The notes beneath the pieces were generated by a model, which saw nothing but the letters and a program-made list of their open reading frames with translations, made no database searches and was not told where the DNA came from. Positions 26,804 to 35,391 of a DNA stretch of 64,000 nt are shown one piece after another. This stretch comes from Balneolaceae bacterium UBA3186 (lineage in GTDB: Bacteria > Bacteroidota > Rhodothermia > Balneolales > Balneolaceae), in contig DEXK01000013.1 in the NCBI GenBank assembly GCA_002364085.1, positions 186,001-250,000 of the forward strand, written 5' to 3'. A program made the position numbers and the translations under genes. Position 1 is the first letter of the stretch. The number at the start of each line of letters is the position of its first letter.

Positions 26804-27274
26804 ATGAGCATTACATACATAGAAGGAAATACAAAACCCGAAGGCTCTAAAATTGGGATAGTAGTATCGAGATGGAATTCAGCGATTACTGACCGAATGT
26901 TGGACGGAGCTTTAAAGGCATTAAAAGGAAACGGTATAAAAGAAGAAGACATCATTGTTACCCGATGTCCGGGTTCTTTCGAGCTTCCTTTAGCAGTTCA
27001 AAGTTTATTAGACAGTAAACCCTTAGATGGAGTGATCGCCCTTGGTGTAGTTATTAGAGGAGGAACGCCACATTTCGAGTATGTTTGTGACGCCGTAACC
27101 AGAGGTATTATTGATCTGAATCTTAACAGCAAGAAGCCTGTAGCATTTGGAGTATTAACAACAGATGATGTAAAACAAGCGGTAGCAAGGGTCGGAGATA
27201 AAGGAAACAAAGGTGGAGAGGCTGCGTTAGCTGTTTTAGAAATGATATCTCTGCAACGAAAATTAAATCATTGA
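26804..27274 (+). CDS. ribH: 6,7-dimethyl-8-ribityllumazine synthase
   Basis: A 156-residue lumazine synthase, the penultimate riboflavin step (5-amino-6-ribitylaminouracil plus dihydroxybutanone phosphate). Family motifs are RWNSAITDRMLDGAL, CPGSFELPLAVQ, GVVIRGGTPHFEYVC with the catalytic His, GVLTTDD, and NKGGEAA near the C-terminus. The length is typical of the icosahedral-capsid type. It begins one base after the PHP gene; no other rib genes are in the window, so riboflavin genes are scattered. Confidence 0.97.
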   Translation: MSITYIEGNTKPEGSKIGIVVSRWNSAITDRMLDGALKALKGNGIKEEDIIVTRCPGSFELPLAVQSLLDSKPLDGVIALGVVIRGGTPHFEYVCDAVTRGIIDLNLNSKKPVAFGVLTTDDVKQAVARVGDKGNKGGEAALAVLEMISLQRKLNH

Positions 27275-27344
27275 ATGCATTTCTAGCCTTGATATATGGC
27301 GATTATTAGCCTATTTTTTAAGGCTTGAAAATCAGCTATAATTT

Positions 27345-28175
27345 TTGAAAAAACTTACGCTAACAAATACTGAACAGACCAAAGCAGATCAGGAAAAACA
27401 ACTGGAGTTGAAGAAGTCCGGCGAGATTCCTGAGCATATTGCTATTATAATGGATGGAAACGGACGTTGGGCTCGTAGCAAGGGAAGTATACGTCTGCAT
27501 GGTCATAAAGTAGGTGTGGATTCAGTTAGGGATATAACAGAATCTTGTGCTCAGCTAGGTGTTAAGTATTTAACTTTATATGCTTTTTCTACAGAAAACT
27601 GGGGCAGACCATCAGCAGAAGTGCGGGGATTAATGAGATTGCTTGTTTCTTCATTAAGAAAAGAAGCAGATAATTTGCACGAAAATAATATCAAGTTAGT
27701 AACAATTGGTCAAACAGATCGTTTTCCGGAAGATTGTAAGAAGCAATTAAAAGAAGCAATAGAACTAACTGAGGACAATGATCGTCTTCAATTATGTTTA
27801 GCATTGAGCTACTCTGGAAGATGGGATATTACAGAAGCTGTTAAAAAGATAGGAAATCATGTAAAAGAAGGGCGTTTGGATCCTACTTTAATAAATGATC
27901 AAATGATTACTGATCATTTATCGACAGCAGAAGTACCGGATCCGGATCTTATTATCAGAACCAGTGGTGAATATAGAATTAGTAATTTTTTGTTGTGGCA
28001 GCTGGCATATTCAGAATTATATATAACTGAGCAGTTCTGGCCTGACTTCAGAAGAGATGAATTGTACAAAGCTATTGATTCATATCAGAGTCGTGACAGA
28101 AGATTTGGAAAAGTTGGACCATCTGAAGACGAAAAAGGGTTGGCAGCCCGTTTACTAAAAAACAAAAATAAGTGA
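27345..28175 (+). CDS. uppS: Isoprenyl transferase (undecaprenyl diphosphate synthase)
   Basis: A 276-residue cis-prenyltransferase that makes the C55 lipid carrier for murein. Signature IAIIMDGNGRWARSKG (about residues 32-47) holds the catalytic Asp, and YAFSTENWGRP, SYSGRWDI, RTSGEYRISNFLLWQLAYSE and FWPDF follow. The start is a TTG at 27345, since the only in-frame ATG nearby lies inside the catalytic motif; the N-terminal 25-30 residues look like a leader extension. The stop overlaps the bamA GTG start by 4 bases. Confidence 0.95.
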   Translation: MKKLTLTNTEQTKADQEKQLELKKSGEIPEHIAIIMDGNGRWARSKGSIRLHGHKVGVDSVRDITESCAQLGVKYLTLYAFSTENWGRPSAEVRGLMRLLVSSLRKEADNLHENNIKLVTIGQTDRFPEDCKKQLKEAIELTEDNDRLQLCLALSYSGRWDITEAVKKIGNHVKEGRLDPTLINDQMITDHLSTAEVPDPDLIIRTSGEYRISNFLLWQLAYSELYITEQFWPDFRRDELYKAIDSYQSRDRRFGKVGPSEDEKGLAARLLKNKNK

Positions 28176-30664
28176 ACCTTAAAAACGAAGTACATAGTTT
28201 GTTAAAAAGAATATTTATTGCCTCATTTTGTGTTTTAACGTTTGGTACATTTACATACGAATTAAAAGCTCAGGACACTTTTGAAATTACTGATCCTACA
28301 CAGAATACTCCTCAGGAATACACCATTAAATCGGTAACGGTACAAGGCAACGAAAGCACAAGAGAGCAGTTTATAATTAATGCTAGTTCCTTAACTGTTG
28401 GAAGACAAATCACCTATCCGGGTGAAGATATTGCTGATGCTATCAAAAGGTTGTTTAGATCTGGGTTATTCGCAGATGTTGAGATCCTTATAGAAGAAAT
28501 CTCCCTTTCTGACATAAGTTTGATTATAAAAGTTACAGAAAAGCCAAGGTTGATTGAGTATAAAATTGAGGGAGTGAAAAGATCTCAAAGAAAAGATATA
28601 GAAGCCTTACTAACAATAACTCCCGGAGTTGCTATTACAGAAGCAGTTATTGCGAAAGCAAAAAATACTATACACAGATTTTATAAAGAAAAAGGTTACT
28701 GGCATACAAAGGTAGAAGCAAGTATTGAGGATGCTCCCGATTTAAATAATAGAGCAAGGCTTATTTTTGATGTTGATGCAGGAGTAAGGTTAGAAATAAA
28801 AGATATTAAATTCGAAGGCAACGAAGCATATTCTGATAGAAAGCTTACCAAAAAGATGAAACCACTTAAAGAAGATAAATGGTGGAAAATCTTGTCAAAA
28901 AAGGTCTACAAACAATCAGATTATGACGAAGGTATTGCTAATGTTTTAGCTTATTACAGAAAGAACGGATATACCGATGTAAGAGTAATTAGCGATTCTG
29001 TTTTTATCTACAACTATGTGAAAGACTTGGATGGAGTAGGTGTTACCATTACGCTTGAAGAAGGTCCTCAATACAAGGTTAGAAATATTACTTTTGATGG
29101 GAATACTGTATACACGGATGAACAGTTAACAGCAGCACTTGAATTTGAAGAAGGTGATGTATTTAATCAGGAGAAGTTTGAGCTGAACCTTACTTTTAAT
29201 AAGAATAGTACAGATGTAACATCTCTATATCAAAACATTGGATATCTGTTTTTTAATGCTACTCCAACAATTGAAAAAGTAGCTGAAGATTCGTTAGACA
29301 TTTACATAGATATCTATGAAGATGAAATAGCTACTGTAAAAGAAGTTGGTTTTACAGGCAACACCAAAACACATGATGATGTAGTTCGCAGGACTTTGAG
29401 AACAGTTCCTGGTAATAAATACAGCAGAGATGCGATAGTAAGATCAATAAGAGAGCTGGGAACTCTGGGCTATTTCGATGCTCAGAACTTACAGCCTGAT
29501 ATTATTCCTGATCCAAATAATAAGTCGGTAGATATTATTTACAGACTTGACGAGTCCGTTTCTACAGATAACTTCGAGTTCTCAGGTGGTTATGGGGGCC
29601 AATCTATTGGAGCTATTATATCTGCTCGTGTGAATTTTAATAATTTCTCAATAAAGAGAGCTTTTGAAAAAGGAGGTTGGACTCCGATACCATCAGGAGA
29701 TGGCCAAAAAGTATCTTTAGGAGTTCAAGTTACCGGTCAAGGTTATCAAAGTTATTCAGTTAGTTTTGTAGAGCCATGGTTAAATGGTAAACCAACTTCT
29801 TTGGGGGTTAATTTTGCATATAACTTAATTAATAACACTAGATTTGGAGTCGGTAAAAGTGAGTTGTTCTCAGGTAGTGTATCGATTGGTAAAAGATTAA
29901 AATGGCCGGATGATTATTTTTCTACGAGAACTACACTTGGCTATCAGTTATATGATGTTGACCAGACAACCAGCTTTCAACGTGCAGGTATTACAAACTC
30001 CATAACTTTGGAGCAAAGGCTTGAACGTAATTCTGTAGATAATCCTATATCTCCAACTGTAGGTTCCAAAATAAGTTTATCAGGAGAGCTTGCACTGCCT
30101 GTTAAAGGATTTTCAGAGTACTATAAAATTAAATCAAGTTACCAAAGTCATTTCCCAATAGTGGATAAACTTGTACTTACCAGTACTGCAGATTTTGGTT
30201 ATATTGGATATCTGACAAAAGACAGAAGAAGTGATTTTCAGCGCTTTTTAGTTGGTGGAACTCAACTTCAACAAAGACAAAGTTTTTTATACGATAATAT
30301 TGATATGAGAGGCTATCCTGGAGGAATTGGACAAAGTATTGCACCTTTTGAAAACGGAGTCCAAACAGGTGGTCGTATCTACAATAAATTTAGTTTAGAA
30401 ATGAGATATCCTGCTGTTCAAAATGAGCAAATTCAATTGATTCCATATACGTTCATTGACGCCGGTAATTCATATCTTAATTTTTCTCAGTACGATCCTT
30501 TTGAACTAAAAAGATCCGCAGGCTTCGGAGTAAGACTCTTTTTACCAATACTTGGTCTTGTGGATTTAAGTTACGGTTACCGTTTTGATGGAATTGAAGG
30601 TGCCACGCCACAAGTATTGGCGGGAGAATGGGAATTCTTATTTAACATAGGTGCTCCTTTTTAA
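28172..30664 (+). CDS. bamA: Outer-membrane protein assembly factor BamA
   Basis: An 830-residue Omp85 protein starting at a GTG that overlaps the uppS stop. A signal sequence (about 1-32, ending LKAQ) is followed by five POTRA-like repeats (about 45-450, each with a pattern such as VKEVGFTGNTKTHDDVVRRTL), then a 16-strand-type barrel (about 460-830). RGYPGG near residue 716 is the conserved lid-lock VRGF/Y-like motif, and the chain ends in Phe. It folds and inserts outer-membrane barrels. Three chaperone genes follow directly. Confidence 0.95.
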   Translation: MNLKNEVHSLLKRIFIASFCVLTFGTFTYELKAQDTFEITDPTQNTPQEYTIKSVTVQGNESTREQFIINASSLTVGRQITYPGEDIADAIKRLFRSGLFADVEILIEEISLSDISLIIKVTEKPRLIEYKIEGVKRSQRKDIEALLTITPGVAITEAVIAKAKNTIHRFYKEKGYWHTKVEASIEDAPDLNNRARLIFDVDAGVRLEIKDIKFEGNEAYSDRKLTKKMKPLKEDKWWKILSKKVYKQSDYDEGIANVLAYYRKNGYTDVRVISDSVFIYNYVKDLDGVGVTITLEEGPQYKVRNITFDGNTVYTDEQLTAALEFEEGDVFNQEKFELNLTFNKNSTDVTSLYQNIGYLFFNATPTIEKVAEDSLDIYIDIYEDEIATVKEVGFTGNTKTHDDVVRRTLRTVPGNKYSRDAIVRSIRELGTLGYFDAQNLQPDIIPDPNNKSVDIIYRLDESVSTDNFEFSGGYGGQSIGAIISARVNFNNFSIKRAFEKGGWTPIPSGDGQKVSLGVQVTGQGYQSYSVSFVEPWLNGKPTSLGVNFAYNLINNTRFGVGKSELFSGSVSIGKRLKWPDDYFSTRTTLGYQLYDVDQTTSFQRAGITNSITLEQRLERNSVDNPISPTVGSKISLSGELALPVKGFSEYYKIKSSYQSHFPIVDKLVLTSTADFGYIGYLTKDRRSDFQRFLVGGTQLQQRQSFLYDNIDMRGYPGGIGQSIAPFENGVQTGGRIYNKFSLEMRYPAVQNEQIQLIPYTFIDAGNSYLNFSQYDPFELKRSAGFGVRLFLPILGLVDLSYGYRFDGIEGATPQVLAGEWEFLFNIGAPF

Positions 30665-31197
30665 TGAAGATTAGATTTAAATATCTATCATTGATCGTAT
30701 TCCTTTGTGTGTCACTAGGGGTAAATGCTCAAGACCAGAAAATCGGTTATTACGAATCTGATTTTGTGCTTTCTAAAATACCTGAATATCCGGGCATTGA
30801 GCAAAGACTTAAGATTTTAAGCGATGGTTGGAAAAGTGAAATTCAAGAATTAAGAATAGAGATAGAAAATCTTGAAGAGGATTACGCTGCAAAAGAGATT
30901 TTATATACTGAAGAAATAAAGAAAGAAAAAATTCAGGAAATAAATACCAAGAAGAGACAGTTAGATAATTACACTGCCCAAAAGTTTGGACCAAATGGTG
31001 AGTATTTTCAGAGACAAAAGGAGTTATTAGAACCCATTCAGAGACAAGTATTTGCTGCTGTACGTACTGTTGCGCAAAGAAATGGATTTGATTTCGTATT
31101 TGATAGATCAGGAGATATCTACATGGTATACGCTAGAGGCGAATGGAATTTGAATGAACAAGTATTACTTGAACTAGGAATAGAAATAGAACAATAA
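30664..31197 (+). CDS. OmpH/Skp-family periplasmic chaperone, copy 1
   Basis: A 177-residue protein with a signal peptide (ending VNAQ), the Skp start IGYYESDFVLSKIPEY, a long charged coiled coil (about 50-115), and the family's closing strand NGFDFVFDRSGDIYMVYA. Skp-type chaperones hold unfolded outer-membrane proteins in the periplasm. It overlaps the bamA stop by one base. It is more diverged than the next two copies. Confidence 0.92.
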   Translation: MKIRFKYLSLIVFLCVSLGVNAQDQKIGYYESDFVLSKIPEYPGIEQRLKILSDGWKSEIQELRIEIENLEEDYAAKEILYTEEIKKEKIQEINTKKRQLDNYTAQKFGPNGEYFQRQKELLEPIQRQVFAAVRTVAQRNGFDFVFDRSGDIYMVYARGEWNLNEQVLLELGIEIEQ

Positions 31198-31217
31198 TTA
31201 AATTTGATTATAAAGAA

Positions 31218-31736
31218 ATGAAAAAATTAACAGTATTAACTGTATTCTTAATTTTATTAAGCTTTGATACAAAAGCTCAGGTTAAGATAGGTTATACCAA
31301 TCCGGAAGTTATTCTTTCACAGCTTCCAGAAGTGCAGGCTATAGATAAAGAAATAGGAATTTTGCTTCAGAAAAAGGATTCTCTGCTCGCAATTCAAGCT
31401 ATTGCACTTCAGAAAGAATTTGATGATTACAATGCTGCGAAGGATGCAATGTCGCTCAAACAAAGGCAATTAAAAGAGCAAGAATTGATACAAAAAAATC
31501 AAGACTTTGAAGAAGAAAGGCAAAAAAGCTTAAACGAAGTTCAACAACGTCAATTGACTTTATTGCAACCCGTAGAAAATAAAGTTTTTGCTACTATTAA
31601 AAGTGTAGCTGACTCTTTAGGACTGGATCTTGTATTAAATGAAGGCTCTGTTAATTCAGGCGCTTTTATTTTCTATGCAGCAGATGATCAGCAGAATATC
31701 ACAGAATTAGTTTTGGAAAAATTAAAACAATCATAA
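31218..31736 (+). CDS. OmpH/Skp-family periplasmic chaperone, copy 2
   Basis: A 172-residue protein with a signal peptide (ending TKAQ), opening VKIGYTNPEVILSQLPEVQAI and a coiled-coil arm rich in Gln, Glu and Lys (about 45-110). It closes with LGLDLVLNEGSVNSGAFIFYA. It is one of three tandem Skp genes after bamA, 20 bp from copy 1. It probably forms a homo- or heterotrimer; which, the sequence does not show. Confidence 0.93.
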   Translation: MKKLTVLTVFLILLSFDTKAQVKIGYTNPEVILSQLPEVQAIDKEIGILLQKKDSLLAIQAIALQKEFDDYNAAKDAMSLKQRQLKEQELIQKNQDFEEERQKSLNEVQQRQLTLLQPVENKVFATIKSVADSLGLDLVLNEGSVNSGAFIFYAADDQQNITELVLEKLKQS

Positions 31737-31746
31737 AAATACAATC

Positions 31747-32289
31747 ATGTTAAAGAAGTTTTCAATAGGATTAGGATTACTTTTCACGTTATTACTAACT
31801 GGAAATTCAAGCGTACAAGCTCAAGAACTAAAGATAGGTTTTGTTAACCCTCAAGCAGTACTTAACAGAATGCCTGAAATGAAGGCTGTTCAACAAAGGT
31901 TAAAGAACTTTGCAGACAGAAAGTCTTTAGAAATCGAGCAGAAAGAGCTCGAATTACAAAACGCTGTTAATGTTTATGAGCAAAAGAAAGATGTTATTTC
32001 TGCAGCAGCAAAAGCTACTGAAGAAGAGAAATTACAGCAAATGAGCAATGACTTAAACGAAGCAACAAGAACAGCTCAGCAAGAAATTCAAAACAAAAGA
32101 AACGAATTGCTTGGACCTTTACAGAACCAAATTGGTGCAGCCATTAGCGCTGTTGCTGAACAAAAAGGGCTAGCATATGTTTTAAATACAACCACAAGCT
32201 CCGGAGATATAATCATACTTTATGCTTCACAAGAGTATGGATCTCAGTATAATATTACAGATGCAGTGATGGTTGAGTTGGGCATTTAA
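31747..32289 (+). CDS. OmpH/Skp-family periplasmic chaperone, copy 3
   Basis: A 180-residue protein with a signal peptide (ending VQAQ), then LKIGFVNPQAVLNRMPEMKAV, a coiled coil (about 50-125) and GLAYVLNTTTSSGDIIILYA. It lies 10 bp after copy 2 and is the last gene of the plus-strand envelope run, followed by a bidirectional terminator. Copies 2 and 3 are more alike than either is to copy 1. Confidence 0.93.
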   Translation: MLKKFSIGLGLLFTLLLTGNSSVQAQELKIGFVNPQAVLNRMPEMKAVQQRLKNFADRKSLEIEQKELELQNAVNVYEQKKDVISAAAKATEEEKLQQMSNDLNEATRTAQQEIQNKRNELLGPLQNQIGAAISAVAEQKGLAYVLNTTTSSGDIIILYASQEYGSQYNITDAVMVELGI

Positions 32290-32313
32290 GCTTTAATACC
32301 TTGCTAAAAAATT

Positions 32314-32341
32314 AAAGCCATTGTTTAAACAATGGCTTTTT
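32314..32341. terminator. Bidirectional terminator
   Basis: AAAGCCATTGTTTAAACAATGGCTTT is a near-continuous palindrome (positions 32314-32339 with trailing T). T-runs on the plus side and the mirrored A-run allow both the bamA-skp transcript and the VWA gene, whose stop is at 32342-32344, to end here. Confidence 0.88.
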
Positions 32342-33451
32342 TTATTTAACATTCTTACGTCTGTTTTGAATATAGTCTTCAAAAATATATCCACCAAGAT
32401 CATCCAATGAAGCAAAATAGGCTTTGCCTTTGTTAGCCTCTGTCATTTCACGCACAAAACTCTGTAAATAGGGGTCGCTGGCTATCATAAAGGTAGTAAT
32501 TGGGATCTGTTCTCTCCTGCATTTCACTGCTTCATCTAATACTTTATTTACAATTTTTCGATCCAGTCCAAAACTATTTTTATAGAATCTTCCATTTTCA
32601 ATCATACAAGAAGGTTTACCGTCGGTGATCATAAAGATCTGCTTATTAGAGAATTTTTTTCTTTGAAGAAGGTGTCGCGCCCTTTCTAAACCTTGTAGTG
32701 TATTAGTGTGATAAGGACCTACTTTCAAGTAAGGCAAGTCATTAATGGAGATCTCCCATGCCTCATTCCCGAAAACAATAATATCTAAAGAGTCTTTAGC
32801 ATAACTTGTTAATATAAGCTCTGACAACGCCATAGCAACCTTCTTAGCGGGAGTAATTCTATCTTCACCATAAAGTATCATCGAATGACTTATATCAATT
32901 AGCAACACAGTAGAAACGGAGGTATAATGATCGGTATCAAATACTGTGATATCATCTTCATGAAGATCTATGTTATCAATGGTACTATGATTTAACATAT
33001 TCAACATCGTTCCAACAGAATCTATTTGACCTATATCACTCCCTGGATTCCACTTTCTTGTTTCGGGCTGTCGCTCTAACCCTTTACCGGTGTGTGGCGT
33101 TTTATGAGAGCCCAATCCGCCCTTTTTTAAGTTTTTAAAGATCTCTTCAAGAGACTTTTGCCTTAAACTACGCTCTGTTTTCTTAGTAATTACGATCTGA
33201 TTTTTATCATCTTCTTTTAAATATCCACGATCTTTTAAATCATCCATAAAGTCACCAATCGAATAGCTCTCATCAAATTGATCAGTAATTCTGTATTCTT
33301 TATCTAATTCCGTGAGCCACCGCATAGCTTGCGAAACGTCACCGCTCGAAATTGTAAGTAATTCTTGAAAGAGATTCCAAAGCGTATCGAAAGGAGTGGA
33401 AGCTGCTCCTTTTCCAAAACGCTTATCCCATTGTGTGTATTTAAAATTCAT
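32342..33451 (-). CDS. VWA-domain protein
   Basis: A 369-residue cytoplasmic protein with no signal peptide. The N-terminal half is helical and charged. A von Willebrand A domain occupies about 180-350 with a MIDAS: DISHSM (DxSxS), the Thr/Gly region HTNTLQGLERA, and TDGKPS. This resembles the CoxE/BatA-like or magnesium-chelatase-subunit D type VWA proteins that work with a MoxR-like AAA+ ATPase, but no such ATPase is encoded nearby. It ends at the shared terminator and starts divergently from rnhB (72-bp gap). Its role is unknown. Confidence 0.82.
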   Translation of the reverse strand: MNFKYTQWDKRFGKGAASTPFDTLWNLFQELLTISSGDVSQAMRWLTELDKEYRITDQFDESYSIGDFMDDLKDRGYLKEDDKNQIVITKKTERSLRQKSLEEIFKNLKKGGLGSHKTPHTGKGLERQPETRKWNPGSDIGQIDSVGTMLNMLNHSTIDNIDLHEDDITVFDTDHYTSVSTVLLIDISHSMILYGEDRITPAKKVAMALSELILTSYAKDSLDIIVFGNEAWEISINDLPYLKVGPYHTNTLQGLERARHLLQRKKFSNKQIFMITDGKPSCMIENGRFYKNSFGLDRKIVNKVLDEAVKCRREQIPITTFMIASDPYLQSFVREMTEANKGKAYFASLDDLGGYIFEDYIQNRRKNVK

Positions 33452-33523
33452 ATCTTATTTTAATGAATAAATACATCTTAAACGTAAACAGTTCCAATTT
33501 AATCAAACAAGAAAAAAACTAGT

Positions 33524-34144
33524 ATGAGTTTTAACCGAACAGAGATAGAAGAAAAACTATGGGGAGAAGGGTTTAAGAGAGTTATGGGACTCGATGAAGT
33601 AGGTAGAGGATGTTTGTGTGGACCCGTTGTAGCAGCAGGAGTAATATTTGAAAAAGGAATAACTATAGAAGGCATAAGAGACAGTAAGTCTATCAATGAA
33701 AAGAATAGATTAGAATTAGAGGAAGAAATAAAGGAAAAAGCACTTTACTATGTTATTAAGGAAGGCTCACTTAAAGAAATCTACGACCTGAATATACTTT
33801 GGGCATCCATCAATACTATGCAAAAATGTGTTGAAGAAGAAGGTGCCGACCCTGATTTTTTATTAATAGATGGAAATAAATACACAGCTTCTTTAATTCC
33901 ACATGTATGTATTATTAAAGGAGATGATAAATCCTTATCAATTGGAGCTGCTTCCATTCTTGCGAAAAACTATAGAGACAGATACATGAAAAGATTAGAT
34001 GAGAAGTTTCCTGAGTTTGGATGGAAATCAAATGTTGGCTATCCAACTGCGCATCACAAAAATGCTTTAAAAAAGTTTGGATATACTCCTCATCACAGAT
34101 TAGGTTTTAATTTAGGGACAAAAAAAATATATAAAACTTCTTAG
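33524..34144 (+). CDS. rnhB: Ribonuclease HII
   Basis: A 206-residue enzyme that removes RNA from RNA-DNA hybrids and starts ribonucleotide excision. MGLDEVGRGCLCGPVVAAGV (about 22-41) holds the DEG motif; DGN, then SIGAASILAKNYRD and the GYPTAHH motif complete the fold. The length is normal. It is a lone plus-strand gene whose stop overlaps the rodA stop by 4 bp in convergent orientation. Confidence 0.96.
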   Translation: MSFNRTEIEEKLWGEGFKRVMGLDEVGRGCLCGPVVAAGVIFEKGITIEGIRDSKSINEKNRLELEEEIKEKALYYVIKEGSLKEIYDLNILWASINTMQKCVEEEGADPDFLLIDGNKYTASLIPHVCIIKGDDKSLSIGAASILAKNYRDRYMKRLDEKFPEFGWKSNVGYPTAHHKNALKKFGYTPHHRLGFNLGTKKIYKTS

Positions 34145-35391
34145 CGGTAAATACTAAAGTCTCGTTTATACAGATCCATATTAAGACAAATTGCTAACAT
34201 TAGTGAATTAGTTAGGAATGCGGAACCGCCATAGCTTACAAATGGAAGTGGGATACCAATAACAGGTAGCAAGGCTGTAGCACTTCCAATATTTACCACA
34301 AAATGAATAAAGAATACAGCGGTAACACTAACGGTTACTAGTTGGGCAAAAGGGTGTTTATGGTTGCCTGCCATTCTCAATAGTTTTAGAAAGAGAAATA
34401 AAAATGTAATTACTAATAAACCAAGACCTACAAACCCGAACTCTTCACCAATAACACAAGAAATAAAGTCAGTCCATTGAGCAGGTAAAAATTTAAGTTG
34501 AGTCTGTGTTCCTTCCAAAAATCCTTTTCCTAACAACCCTCCAGATCCTATTGCTGTCTTTGCTTGAATAACATTCCAGCCTGCACCGGTAGGATCGAAA
34601 GCCGGATTTGTAAATGCCGTTATTCTTGCAATCTGGTGAGGCTGTAGTATATCAGTTAAAGCAACATTTACACCAACAACTGTTATTATACCCGTAATAA
34701 ACGATGTGATGGTCAACCAAACTCTTTTTTGAAGCATAAAAATCAAAAAGGCAATAAGAATGGTGGCAATGGCTCCAAATTTCCAATCAAAAACTGTTAA
34801 ATAAAGAATAATTGCAGGAGAAACTATATATACAGAAACTCCATATGGCAAACCAGACCAGAATAACATTACAGGAATAAGGGCAAGAAAGACCATTGCT
34901 GTACCTGTATCATTTTGTAGAAAAATAAATATTGTAGGCACTAAAATCATTGAAACGGCAATCAAGGCATATCTAATATTTTCAGCACTTATATCACGCC
35001 TACTTGTAAGGTATTGAGCTGTAGCAAGTATGGTAGCTATCTTCATTAACTCACTAGCTTGTAAATTAAATCCACCTATTCTAATCCAACTTTTAGCACC
35101 GTTTATTTCAGTACCAAAGAATAGTGTAAGGATTACAAGTAGCAAAGCAACTCCATAGAACAAATAGGAAAGTTGCATATAGGTTCTAGGGGTAAAAAAT
35201 TGAAATAGCAAAACAAGAACAACTGCTAAAGCGACAAAAAATAACTGTTTTGCGAAGTTGTTTTGAATGTAATCAGGTAGAAATTCAGACACTGGTCCTT
35301 GGGTTGCACTGTAAATAGCTACTAGACCTATAATGGCCAATACTATCCATGAGCTAATTATCGACCAATTTAAATTTCTTAAATTATTCAT
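34141..35391 (-). CDS. rodA: Peptidoglycan glycosyltransferase RodA
   Basis: A 416-residue SEDS-family polytopic inner-membrane protein with about ten helices. Motifs are INGAKSWIRIGGFNLQASELMKIATI, the long periplasmic loop with ITAFTNPAFDPTGAGWNVIQAKTAIGSGGLLGKGFLEG, DFISCVIGEEFGFVGL and VIGIPLPFVSYGGSAFLTN. It polymerises murein glycan strands for side-wall elongation, with PBP2 as its transpeptidase. It overlaps mrdA by 8 bp and is last in the elongasome operon. Confidence 0.96.
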   Translation of the reverse strand: MNNLRNLNWSIISSWIVLAIIGLVAIYSATQGPVSEFLPDYIQNNFAKQLFFVALAVVLVLLFQFFTPRTYMQLSYLFYGVALLLVILTLFFGTEINGAKSWIRIGGFNLQASELMKIATILATAQYLTSRRDISAENIRYALIAVSMILVPTIFIFLQNDTGTAMVFLALIPVMLFWSGLPYGVSVYIVSPAIILYLTVFDWKFGAIATILIAFLIFMLQKRVWLTITSFITGIITVVGVNVALTDILQPHQIARITAFTNPAFDPTGAGWNVIQAKTAIGSGGLLGKGFLEGTQTQLKFLPAQWTDFISCVIGEEFGFVGLGLLVITFLFLFLKLLRMAGNHKHPFAQLVTVSVTAVFFIHFVVNIGSATALLPVIGIPLPFVSYGGSAFLTNSLMLAICLNMDLYKRDFSIYR

